A DNA stretch of 11,241 nt from PVC group bacterium (GTDB lineage Bacteria; Verrucomicrobiota; Kiritimatiellia; SS1-B-03-39; UBA6053). Positions 1 through 6,804 of the stretch are shown in pieces. The notes beneath the pieces were generated by a model. That model was not told the origin of the DNA and searched no databases. It worked only from the letters and a program-made list of their open reading frames with translations. Position numbers and translations under genes: made by a program. The stretch lies in NCBI GenBank assembly GCA_003565035.1, contig PXDP01000419.1, positions 1-11,241 on the forward strand, written 5' to 3'. Position 1 is the first letter of the stretch; every line of letters begins with the position of its first letter.

Positions 1-217
1 AATGGGGTGAGAAGTCAGAATGATGGTCGTCAGAATGATGTGGGGGAAGAAAAGGCAGAATAATGTGGGGCAGAATAATGGGGTGAGAAGTCAGAATGAT
101 GGTCGTCAGAATGATGTGGGGGGAAGAAAAGGCAGAATAATGTAGGGCAGAATAATGTGGGGGGGAAGTCAGAATGATTGACGTCAGAATAATGAGGGAG
201 GAAGTCAGAATGATTAG
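1..217. repeat. Nested tandem repeat of CAGAAT-core units
   Basis: Eleven copies of a CAGAATGAT/CAGAATAAT core begin at about 16, 31, 56, 71, 92, 107, 133, 148, 170, 185 and 206. The spacing alternates between 15 bases and 21-26 bases, so copies come in pairs. At a larger scale, positions 1-76 are repeated almost exactly at 77-153, and a degraded third copy runs from 154 to about 217. The plus strand is very purine-rich, with C almost only in the core and in GTC. Stops interrupt all frames, so it is not coding. The array starts at the window edge and probably extends upstream. It looks like a dispersed intergenic repeat rather than a CRISPR, since the intervals are neither unique nor of spacer length. 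Confidence 0.9.
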
Positions 218-436
218 GGAGAGATGAGGAGGAGTCTTTGTTTTATCAGGTAAAACAATAATTCAGTCATTCGTTCACGTCTGACGTTAGGCTGGGGAAC
301 GCGAGGTTTCCTTCCCGTTTTGGAATGGAGGGCGGGGCGCAGCGGATGTCCGTGGCGTTGCGGCACTTGGGGGGGCTGCGTCGGAGTTAGCCTCGTGTGC
401 GACAGGGGGTGCTTAGGCGAGTGGGAGTCGAATTTG
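218..436. other. Non-coding stretch after the repeat array
   Basis: No supportable gene lies here. It contains a perfect 8-bp inverted repeat at 238-258 and a short dyad ACGTC-T-GACGT at 277-287. The plus frame from 254 to 475 is open but has no usable start. Its conceptual product is rich in Trp, Gly and Cys, which is typical of chance G-rich reading, so I treat it as non-coding. Confidence 0.6.
238..258. repeat. Perfect hairpin, 8-bp stem, 5-nt loop
   Basis: TTGTTTTA (238-245) and TAAAACAA (251-258) are exact reverse complements around the loop TCAGG. It lies just after the tandem repeat. No T-tract follows on either strand, so it is not a typical intrinsic terminator. It may be a structural end of the repeat element; that is a guess. 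Confidence 0.6.
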
Positions 437-465
437 TTTAAATGGAATGTTCAGGAAAGTATAAA
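437..465 (+). promoter_or_regulatory. Candidate sigma70-type promoter for the 507 gene
   Basis: TTTAAA (437-442, 4 of 6 to the -35 consensus) is followed after exactly 17 bases by TATAAA (460-465, 5 of 6 to the -10 consensus). Transcription would begin near 472, giving a leader of about 35 bases before the ATG at 507. The boxes stand in a locally AT-rich patch within GC-rich DNA. Confidence 0.5.
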
Positions 466-506
466 TAGGGATTGATCCGGTTGGGTTTGGGTGGCATTAG
501 CGGGGG

Positions 507-1808
507 ATGAATGATTTGCCTGAGACACATGATGAGGTTCTGACCGGTTCTGTTGAAGCGGCGGTCCCGGAAACTTCTCCTGAAATGCCCACCGAGGACC
601 CGCAGCTTGCCGCTGACCCGGCTCCTGTCCCTGCTGAACCGTCTGCGGCACCGGCCAAACCGGCGCGTTCGCGCACCGAACGCCGTGAACAGGCAGCGGC
701 GGATGCGCTGCGGGGCCTGATTCGTGATTATCTGCTGGAAAAATGTCCGGATGCGCTGGAACAGCCGGAACCGATGACGTTTACGCTGAAGGTGGAGCTG
801 ATCCCGGGGGAGCCGGGGGAGATGTCGTTCACGCCGCATTTGCGCAAGCAACTGGGCCGTCAGGTGCAGACGCGCTCACCGGAGCCGCTCCTGTTTGAGG
901 AGGGGGCGATGTATGATTTTCAGGAGGAGAAAACGGACTGCCGTCCGTCGGATCCGGCGGAGGTGTTTGCGGGATACGACAGCATGGGGCGTCCGCAGTG
1001 GACGTCGTACACGCAGTTGCTGCTGGATGCGCGGGACCCGGAGGTGGATCAGTTGCATCAGTCCCGCGGGCGGCCCCTGGTTCGGCATCAGCGGGGGAAG
1101 GATTTGAAAGCGGAACAGTTGGGTTCGTTCGGGAAAACGTCCCGAACCTATAGTCTGCTGGGTCAGGTGACGGCGGGCTTTTACCGGCTGCCGCCGGCGT
1201 TTGCGAAGATCGCGGGCGGTGAGAAGCTGGCGTTTACGTTCCAGGTGGTGGAGACGCGGGACGTTCACGGAAAACTGCGGCTGCGTCTGAACACGCTTGC
1301 GGGTGGGCTGTTGCCGGTGGAGCTGAATGATTTGCTGCAGGACCGGGATTTTCGGAATGTGGCGGCGGCGCGGGATGAGGCGGTCCGGGCGTTGGAGCGG
1401 GTGGAGGAAAAAGCACTGGCGGCTTCGGCGATGCGGGACAGCGCGGGATTTCAGTCGGCTATGCGGCGGATTCCCGGTGTGCTTTATGGCTTGCGGGACG
1501 GATTAGAGGGTAAGTCGCGCGGGCCGGGCCACGGAAATCCCCGGGACCGGAAACCGGCGAATGACCGCTATAAGGCGGATTTGCCTGAGGCCTCCTCCGG
1601 AGAATTTTTCCGGGATGCGGAGCGGAACTCCTGGGTGCTGGTGGGCGCGAGCGGTTTTGCACATGCGTTTCAGGATTCGGGGCGGTATGTGACGAGCTTT
1701 CCGGTGAATCCGGGGCTGATTGAGTCGCGGATTCTGTCCGAGCGCTGGCAGTTGGGGGCGGCGAACGCTGAGGCGGTGCTGGCCCGGGTGAAAGCGGTGA
1801 ACGCATGA
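507..1808 (+). CDS. Hypothetical protein coupled to an EVE-domain gene
   Basis: I do not recognise a family for this 433-aa protein. Residues 1-55 are rich in Pro, Ala and Glu and look disordered. A basic, helical segment follows (about 53-78, with a run of Arg). The core contains patches that look like beta strands (about 90-100 and 242-265, the latter 'FTFQVVETRD' then 'KLRLRLNTL') and a charged Ala-rich helix (about 285-310). A Gly/Arg/Pro-rich hydrophilic linker lies at about 336-356. There is no signal peptide or membrane segment, so it is probably cytoplasmic. The ATG is preceded directly by GGGGG, with no well-spaced ribosome site. Its TGA overlaps the next ATG by four bases, which implies translational coupling with the EVE protein. 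Strong G/C bias at third positions supports real coding. Its function is unknown. Confidence 0.8.
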   Translation: MNDLPETHDEVLTGSVEAAVPETSPEMPTEDPQLAADPAPVPAEPSAAPAKPARSRTERREQAAADALRGLIRDYLLEKCPDALEQPEPMTFTLKVELIPGEPGEMSFTPHLRKQLGRQVQTRSPEPLLFEEGAMYDFQEEKTDCRPSDPAEVFAGYDSMGRPQWTSYTQLLLDARDPEVDQLHQSRGRPLVRHQRGKDLKAEQLGSFGKTSRTYSLLGQVTAGFYRLPPAFAKIAGGEKLAFTFQVVETRDVHGKLRLRLNTLAGGLLPVELNDLLQDRDFRNVAAARDEAVRALERVEEKALAASAMRDSAGFQSAMRRIPGVLYGLRDGLEGKSRGPGHGNPRDRKPANDRYKADLPEASSGEFFRDAERNSWVLVGASGFAHAFQDSGRYVTSFPVNPGLIESRILSERWQLGAANAEAVLARVKAVNA

Positions 1809-2311
1809 GCAAACGGGGCAAACAGTTCTGGCTGATGAAGAGCGAGCCGGATGTGTACGGGATTGCGGATCTGGAACGGGACGGGCAGGAGCCTTGGAAC
1901 GGGATTCGGAATTATCAGGCCCGGAATTTTCTGCGGGATGCGATGGAGGAGGGGGATTTGGCCCTGTTTTATCACAGCAATGCGACACCGCCGGGGGTGG
2001 CGGGGGTGATGCGGGTTGATTCGGGGCCGGAAGCGGACGGCTTGGCCTTTGATGCTGACAGCAAATATTATGACCCGAAATCGGATCCGGAGGATCCAAC
2101 CTGGATTCAGCGTCAGGTGGCTTTTGTGGCTGTGTTTCCGGACTTTGTGCCGCTGGCGGATCTGCGGGAAGATCCGGAATTGGAGGGGATGCTGGTGACC
2201 CGGAAAGGGCAGCGTCTGAGCATTCAGCCGGTGGAGGAGACTCATTTCTGGCGAATCTGCCGTAAGGGCGGGCTGACCAAAAAAGCGGTTTTGGAAAAAA
2301 GTACACAATAA
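1805..2311 (+). CDS. EVE domain-containing protein (THYN1-like)
   Basis: This 168-aa protein is essentially a single EVE domain, the fold related to PUA and YTH modified-nucleotide readers. Signature stretches are visible: 'FWLMKSEPDVY' (8-18), 'WNGIRNYQARNFLR' (31-44), 'GDLALFYHSN' (50-59), 'PPGVAGVMRV' (62-71), a Tyr-Tyr-Asp-Pro-Lys region (88-92) and 'RLSIQPV' (137-143). The length is usual for bacterial stand-alone EVE proteins. The family is thought to bind modified bases in DNA or RNA, but the ligand in bacteria is mostly unsettled. The start overlaps the upstream stop in an ATGA, so the two genes form a unit. Whether the protein acts on RNA, as the nearby dihydrouridine synthase might hint, is only inference. 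Confidence 0.93.
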   Translation: MSKRGKQFWLMKSEPDVYGIADLERDGQEPWNGIRNYQARNFLRDAMEEGDLALFYHSNATPPGVAGVMRVDSGPEADGLAFDADSKYYDPKSDPEDPTWIQRQVAFVAVFPDFVPLADLREDPELEGMLVTRKGQRLSIQPVEETHFWRICRKGGLTKKAVLEKSTQ

Positions 2312-2356
2312 TTCATGTCGGCCCGCGTTGTTGGTCTATTGTGTCGAAATTTTTTT
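2303..2356 (+). terminator. Possible terminator: long inverted repeat then T7
   Basis: ACACAATA (2303-2310) and TATTGTGT (2337-2344) are exact reverse complements separated by 26 bases. After CGAAA comes a run of seven T at 2350-2356. The left arm overlaps the EVE gene stop codon. The arrangement could end the 507-2311 transcript, but the loop is large for an intrinsic terminator, so confidence is modest. Confidence 0.4.
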
Positions 2357-2359
2357 ACC

Positions 2360-2364
2360 GAGGA
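2360..2364 (+). promoter_or_regulatory. Ribosome binding site deciding the 2371 start
   Basis: GAGGA ends six bases before the ATG at 2371 and three before the ATG at 2368. This spacing favours 2371 over the in-frame GTG at 2341, which has no purine-rich site suitably placed and lies in the inverted repeat. Confidence 0.6.
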
Positions 2365-2370
2365 CAGATG

Positions 2371-3177
2371 ATGAATAAAACAATGCGTTTCGTTATACCG
2401 TTTCTGCTGGTGTCACTGGTTCTGGGGGTGGGTTTTTTGCAGCAGGCCAGGGTTGTCAGCACCCTGAGCCGGCAACTTGAAGCCATGGAAGGCGAAAACC
2501 GTGGACTGGTGGCGGAACGGAACGGTCTGCGTGAGGCGAATGCGGATTTGATGCAGCATCTGGAGCAGACGCGCCGCTTGGCGGCGAATTTACCGGAGCC
2601 GGTCATGGAGCCGATGGCGATGCGCTTTGCGCAATTGCCCCCGGTGCTGGAGGAGGAATTTTATGAGGAGGTGGTGGAATTCGAGGAGACGGAGCGGGAA
2701 CTGACACCGGAGGAGATCGCCGCGCGGGAAGAACGTCAGGCGGAAAGGGAGGCGCGGCGTGCGGAGTGGGCCGCCCGCCGGGAGGAAATGCGTGAACGGG
2801 TGATCGCGGAGACGCAGGACCGCCGGGAATTTTTTGAGCAGGTATCGCTGGAGGGGCTGGCGCCGGAATATGTGGCGGGTCATCAGCGGCTATTGGAGGC
2901 GATGGATGAGGTGGAGGTGCGCATGGCGGCCCTGGGGAATCCGGAACTGACCCGGGAGGAGCAGCGGGAAATGCGCCGGGAGTTGGGGGTGTTGGGACGG
3001 GAGTTGAACGGGCTGATGGGGATGCAGCGGGAGATCCTGTTGAATGATTATGCCCAGGCAATGGGCTTTCAGGGGGGCGATGCCCGGGTGTTTATCGATT
3101 CGATTGAGACGATCAATGAGATGACCAATGCCCGGGGGTTGATCTGGGGCGGCGGACGCGGGAGAGGCGGGCGGTAA
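2371..3177 (+). CDS. Membrane-anchored coiled-coil protein, unknown function
   Basis: I do not recognise this protein (268 aa from ATG 2371). Residues 1-5 are short and basic, and 6-23 form one hydrophobic helix, giving an N-in membrane anchor or uncleaved signal. Residues 24-72 show heptad-like spacing with Leu and Glu/Arg and should form a coiled coil. An acidic stretch (94-118) is followed by a dense Glu/Arg helix (119-152), and further helices run to about 255. The tail is Gly/Arg-rich (260-268). Most of the protein would lie in the periplasm. The shape recalls periplasmic helical-hairpin or envelope scaffold proteins, but no family motif is visible. It lies between the EVE gene and the dihydrouridine synthase gene, and a possible terminator separates it from the EVE gene. 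Longer starts at 2341 (GTG) and 2368 are possible. Confidence 0.75.
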   Translation: MNKTMRFVIPFLLVSLVLGVGFLQQARVVSTLSRQLEAMEGENRGLVAERNGLREANADLMQHLEQTRRLAANLPEPVMEPMAMRFAQLPPVLEEEFYEEVVEFEETERELTPEEIAAREERQAEREARRAEWAARREEMRERVIAETQDRREFFEQVSLEGLAPEYVAGHQRLLEAMDEVEVRMAALGNPELTREEQREMRRELGVLGRELNGLMGMQREILLNDYAQAMGFQGGDARVFIDSIETINEMTNARGLIWGGGRGRGGR

Positions 3178-3200
3178 GTGCAGAAAGGACTGAATAGACG

Positions 3201-4331
3201 ATGAACGATTTTTCGCTGAAGGACATCATGAATGCACCCTTTGATTTGGGGGGCTTGCGGGTGTCGAACCGGGTGCTGCTTTCGCCATTGGCGGGGGTGA
3301 GCGATGTGCCGTTCCGGCGGATTTGTCAGGATCTGGGAGCGGGGCTGACGTATATTGAGATGCTGTCGGCGGCGGGGATGGCGCACCGCACCCGCAAGAC
3401 CGACGAGCTGGTGGCGCGGGATCCGGCGGAATTGGTTCTGGGGGCGCAGATTACCGGGCCTTCCCCGGAGATTCTTGCGGAGGGGGCGCGGCTGCTGATG
3501 GAGCGGGATCTGCCGGTGGACACGCTGGATATCAATATGGGCTGTCCGGTGAAAAAAATTGTCAGCCGCGGCTGTGGGAGCGCGATTGTGCGGGATCCGG
3601 CCATGGCGGGGGAAATGGTGAGAGCGGCCAAAGCGACGGTGAATGTGCCGGTGACGGCCAAAATCCGCATTGGGTTCACGAAAAATCATTTGACGGTGGA
3701 GCCGGTGTGCGAAGCGCTTGCGGAAGCGGGAGCGGAGATGGTGATTATCCATGGCCGTACCCGGGATGACACATATGGGGATGCGGTGCAGTATGATCAA
3801 ATCCGCCGGGGCTTTGAGGCGGTGGAGCGCAAGGCGGGCGGAAAAAAGATCTGGAAAATTGGCAATGGCAATGTGTTTGATGTGGAGAGTGCGCGGAAGA
3901 TGGTGGAGGAGACCGGGTGTGACGGGGTGCTGATCAGCCGGGGCAGTCTGGGAAATCCGTGGGTGTTCCGTCAGATTCTGGAGGAAGACGGGACACAGCC
4001 GACGGTGGAGGAGTGGGCGGATGTGCTGCTTCGTCACATTGACTATCACTGCGCATTTTACGGAGAGGGTCATTATGCGGCGATCCGATTCCGCAAGCAC
4101 CTGCTCTGGTATGTGAAAGGCTATCCGGGGGCCAAAGCGGCGAAGCCGGAGCTGAGTGTGATGGAGAGCATGGGGGCGATTCGGGATCGGATCAAGGCCT
4201 TTGCGGCGGCCCTGCCGGCGGATTTACACCGCTATCCGGACGGAGAGGAGCGCCGACGGGCTGCGGAGGCCGATCCTAAATTCGAAATGGACCGCGATTA
4301 CGACCGCGGGGTGGAGCATTACGAGGCATAA
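3201..4331 (+). CDS. dus: tRNA-dihydrouridine synthase
   Basis: This 376-aa flavoenzyme uses FMN and NAD(P)H to reduce specific uridines of tRNA to dihydrouridine. The TIM-barrel signatures are clear: 'LSPLAGVSDVPFR' (27-39) at the FMN-binding N-terminus, 'DINMGCPVKKI' (110-120) with catalytic Cys115, 'GCGSAI' (124-129), 'AKIRIGF' (153-159), 'IHGRTRDDTY' (183-192), and the phosphate-binding 'IGNGNV' (220-225) with 'SRGSLGNPWVF' (246-256). A helical C-terminal domain follows. It is about 40-50 residues longer than many family members, mainly from an N-terminal lead and a hydrophilic C-terminus. It is closest in style to the DusB/NifR3 group, but I cannot assign a subtype. AAAGGA lies 11 bases before this ATG. 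An alternative ATG at 3228, preceded by AAGGA four bases away, would remove nine residues and is equally plausible. Confidence 0.95.
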   Translation: MNDFSLKDIMNAPFDLGGLRVSNRVLLSPLAGVSDVPFRRICQDLGAGLTYIEMLSAAGMAHRTRKTDELVARDPAELVLGAQITGPSPEILAEGARLLMERDLPVDTLDINMGCPVKKIVSRGCGSAIVRDPAMAGEMVRAAKATVNVPVTAKIRIGFTKNHLTVEPVCEALAEAGAEMVIIHGRTRDDTYGDAVQYDQIRRGFEAVERKAGGKKIWKIGNGNVFDVESARKMVEETGCDGVLISRGSLGNPWVFRQILEEDGTQPTVEEWADVLLRHIDYHCAFYGEGHYAAIRFRKHLLWYVKGYPGAKAAKPELSVMESMGAIRDRIKAFAAALPADLHRYPDGEERRRAAEADPKFEMDRDYDRGVEHYEA

Positions 4332-4332
4332 T

Positions 4333-4347
4333 TGCGACGGTGTCGCA
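4333..4347 (+). terminator. Small hairpin after the dus stop
   Basis: TGCGAC and GTCGCA pair around GGT just one base after the dus TAA. Only a broken T-rich tract follows, so this is at best a weak terminator between the convergent dus and copA genes. The rest of 4348-4420 shows nothing I can name. Confidence 0.25.
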
Positions 4348-4420
4348 CTTGATTGCTTTCAGGTTCCCGCAGCGGAGGGGGGAATTAACAGGAAGGGCTC
4401 CGGGGCGAGAGAGGGCGGTA

Positions 4421-6709
4421 TCAGAATTCGACGTTGATGCGGCGGAGTCTGAGGCTGTTGTAAACGACATTTAGGGAGGAGAGGCTCATGGCGGCGGCGC
4501 CGATCATGGGGTGGAGGAGGCCGAGCATGGCCACAGGAATGGCCAAAACATTATACATCCAGGCCCAGAAGAAGTTTTCTTTGATTTTCCGGAAGATGGC
4601 GGTGCTCAGATTCACGGCGGTCACCAGCGAAGACAGTTCGCCCCGGACCAGGGTCACGTCGGCGGCCTCGATGGCGATATCGGTGCCGGTGCCGATGGCG
4701 ATGCCCACATTGGCCTGTTTGAGGGCGGGGGCATCGTTGATGCCGTCCCCCACCATGGCCACGGTGCCGTATTCGTCCTGCAGTTTTTTGACCTCGTCCA
4801 CCTTGCCGTCGGGCATGACCTCGGCAAGCACACGGCTGATGCCGACCCGGCGGGCAATGGCTTCCGCGGTCCGTCGGTTGTCCCCGGTGATCATGGCGGT
4901 CACAATCCCCCGTTTTTCCAGCTCCGCGACGGCTTTGACGGCATCGTCTTTGACGGGGTCGGCCACGGCAATGATGCCCAGCAGATCCTTGCCCCGGGCC
5001 ACGAGCATAGCGGTTTTCGCATCCTCTTCGAGACGAACCAGCGTTTCTTCAACCGAGCGGGTGTCAATTCCCTGTTCCGATAGGAGCGCACGGCTGCCGA
5101 CCCGGACCTCCTCTCCGTCGAGGTTTCCTTTTACACCCTGTCCGGTGACGGAGGAGAAGCCGCTGATTTCCCTGGGGGAGATGCCGCGCGCTTTGGCGCC
5201 GTCGAGTACGGCGTTGGCCAGCGGGTGTTCACTGGCGTGTTCGAGGCTGGCGGCGGTTTCCAGCAGGTCCTGCTCCGAAACGCCCTCACAGGGGATGATA
5301 TCGGTCACGCCCGGTTTGCCCTGGGTGAGCGTTCCGGTTTTGTCAAAAGCAATGGCTTTGACTTCTCGAAGGGTTTGCACGGCCTCCCCGTTGCGGATGA
5401 GAATGCCTTTTTCTGCGCCCACGCCACTGCCCACCATGAGCGCGGTGGGGGTTCCCAGGCCCAGAGCGCAGGGACAGGCGATGACCAGCACGGCGGTGGC
5501 GGTGACGAAGGCGGTGGCGAGGGGGCTCAGGCCCGGATTCACCCAGGGCAGAAACCCGGCCCCCCATTCAAGGATGGCTTGGTGGACCTCGGGGAAAAGC
5601 AGGTAACTGGTGAAGGTGAGGGCGGTCAGGACCAGAATGGCGGGGACAAAGTATCCGGTGATGCGGTCGGCAAATTCCTGAATCGGCACTTTGGTGCCCT
5701 GGGCTTCCTCGACCATGCGGATCACCTGACTGAGGAATGTGTCGTCTCCGACTTTGGTGACACGGATTTTCAGCATGCCCTCCCGATTTATGGTGGCTCC
5801 GATGACTTCGGACTCCGCTTCCTTGCGCACAGGATAGGATTCCCCGGTGGCCATGGATTCATCCACACTGCTTTCCCCTGAGACGACCACGCCGTCGGTG
5901 GGAATTTTTTCGCCGGGACGGACGATCATCAGATCGTCCACGGACAGGTCCCCCATGTCGATTTTCCGCTCTTCGCCGTCCACGAGAATGGTGGCGGTTT
6001 TGGCGCCCATTTGCACGAGTTTGCGGATCGCGTCGCTCGCGCGTCCTTTGGCGCGCACTTCCAGATATTTGCCGATGAGATGGAAGGTCATGATGGTGGC
6101 CGCCATCTCGATAAACGTCTGGATGGGCAGAAAAAAGCCGGCGAGTCCGATGAGATAGGCGGGCAAAGAGCCCAGACTCACCAGTACATCCATGTTGGGG
6201 GAGCCGTTTTTCAGGGAGCGGAAGGCTCCGAGGTGCACGTGCCGGCCAATCCAAAGCACAATGGGCGCGGCGAGCACTGCGGTGATGGCCAGGTAGCCGG
6301 GAATGGGGCGCAAGAACATATGCACCAGCATCAGCAGCATGATGGTGCCCGCGAGGATGGAGGAGGTGACCAGCCGCCGCCATGCCGTCCTGACGAGCGC
6401 TTCCTCCCGGGCGGCCTCCTTTTCGCCGGAGGCGGCCCCGTCCTGTATGATCAGGGTATAGCCGGCCCGCTTCACCGCGTCGGCGAGTTGTTCCGGGCTG
6501 ATTCGGTCGGGATCATAGGCCACGTTGACTTTTTCGCTGGCAAAATTGACCTGAGCGCGTTGGATGCCCTCCAACGCTCCAAGGGAGTGCTCCACCTTTG
6601 CGGCGCAGCTTGCACAGCTCATTCCCTGTACGGGAAATTGTCGGGTTTGGGAGGCGGAGGCTTTCGGATCTTGTTTTTGTGCGTGTTCCTGCATGGAACC
6701 AGTCTGCAT
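4421..6709 (-). CDS. copA: Cu+-exporting P-type ATPase (P1B-1)
   Basis: This 762-aa inner-membrane pump exports cuprous ions at the cost of ATP. From the N-terminus there is one heavy-metal-binding domain with 'GMSCASC' (29-35), then the P1B transmembrane helices. Next come the actuator 'TGES' (288-291), the ion-binding 'CPC' in helix 6 (412-414), phosphorylation site 'DKTGT' (456-460), the 'SEHP' nucleotide-domain motif (493-496), 'TGDN' (608-611) and hinge 'GDGINDAP' (654-661). 'YN' (719-720) and 'MSLSS' (741-745) in the last two helices match the Cu+ subtype rather than Zn/Cd/Pb pumps. All key residues are present, so it should be active. The frame is open up to an ATG at 6766, but that codon lies inside a stable hairpin and the extra 19 residues look unlike the family. 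I prefer the ATG at 6709; 6694 is also possible. It follows the acyltransferase gene on the same strand. Confidence 0.96.
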   Translation of the reverse strand: MQTGSMQEHAQKQDPKASASQTRQFPVQGMSCASCAAKVEHSLGALEGIQRAQVNFASEKVNVAYDPDRISPEQLADAVKRAGYTLIIQDGAASGEKEAAREEALVRTAWRRLVTSSILAGTIMLLMLVHMFLRPIPGYLAITAVLAAPIVLWIGRHVHLGAFRSLKNGSPNMDVLVSLGSLPAYLIGLAGFFLPIQTFIEMAATIMTFHLIGKYLEVRAKGRASDAIRKLVQMGAKTATILVDGEERKIDMGDLSVDDLMIVRPGEKIPTDGVVVSGESSVDESMATGESYPVRKEAESEVIGATINREGMLKIRVTKVGDDTFLSQVIRMVEEAQGTKVPIQEFADRITGYFVPAILVLTALTFTSYLLFPEVHQAILEWGAGFLPWVNPGLSPLATAFVTATAVLVIACPCALGLGTPTALMVGSGVGAEKGILIRNGEAVQTLREVKAIAFDKTGTLTQGKPGVTDIIPCEGVSEQDLLETAASLEHASEHPLANAVLDGAKARGISPREISGFSSVTGQGVKGNLDGEEVRVGSRALLSEQGIDTRSVEETLVRLEEDAKTAMLVARGKDLLGIIAVADPVKDDAVKAVAELEKRGIVTAMITGDNRRTAEAIARRVGISRVLAEVMPDGKVDEVKKLQDEYGTVAMVGDGINDAPALKQANVGIAIGTGTDIAIEAADVTLVRGELSSLVTAVNLSTAIFRKIKENFFWAWMYNVLAIPVAMLGLLHPMIGAAAMSLSSLNVVYNSLRLRRINVEF

Positions 6710-6762
6710 GACCCGTCTTGTTTTACAAGAGGCAAATACGTTCAAGCCCCATAGATACGGGC

Positions 6763-6780
6763 ACATCCCCGAAGGGATGT
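6763..6780 (-). other. 7-bp hairpin with UUCG tetraloop upstream of copA
   Basis: ACATCCC pairs with GGGATGT around four bases. Read on the minus strand the loop is TTCG closed by C-G, the exceptionally stable cUUCGg tetraloop. No T-tract follows it on the minus strand. On the plus strand five T follow (6780-6784), as in a terminator, but no plus-strand gene ends here. It may be an mRNA structure or a poor terminator for the acyltransferase transcript. Confidence 0.55.
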
Positions 6781-6781
6781 T

Positions 6782-6804
6782 TTTATATAAAGATCAGCGC
6801 TGAT
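6782..6804 (-). promoter_or_regulatory. Candidate copA control region with 12-bp palindrome
   Basis: ATCAGCGCTGAT (6793-6804) is a perfect palindrome overlapping the acyltransferase stop codon. Next to it, TTTATATAAA (6782-6791) is a second perfect palindrome that could serve as a -10 region for copA. No convincing -35 is visible, which would fit an activated or regulated promoter. The bound protein, if any, is unknown. Confidence 0.35.

Noticed and set aside
1..217. CRISPR-like regular repeats
   Set aside because: Core copies are only about 9-12 bases, the intervals of 15-26 bases are themselves repeated, and no cas gene is present.
286..292. GTTAGGC resembling an integron attC R' box
   Set aside because: No matching GCCTAAC partner at attC distance, no integrase and no cassette structure.
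254..475. Open plus-strand frame in the leader region
   Set aside because: No start codon or ribosome site; composition (many Trp, Gly, Cys) looks like chance translation of G-rich DNA.
3069..4100. Minus-strand 343-codon frame opposite dus
   Set aside because: Antisense to a clear dihydrouridine synthase; His/Arg/Pro-rich shadow with no motifs.
4488..5606. Long plus-strand frame opposite copA (372 codons)
   Set aside because: It is antisense to a gene with every P-type ATPase motif; its low-complexity Ser/Ala/Arg/Thr content is typical of a reverse-strand shadow in GC-rich DNA.
6710..6766. copA start at 6766
   Set aside because: The ATG is in the stem of a stable hairpin and the extra 19 residues do not resemble CopA N-termini; kept only as an alternative.
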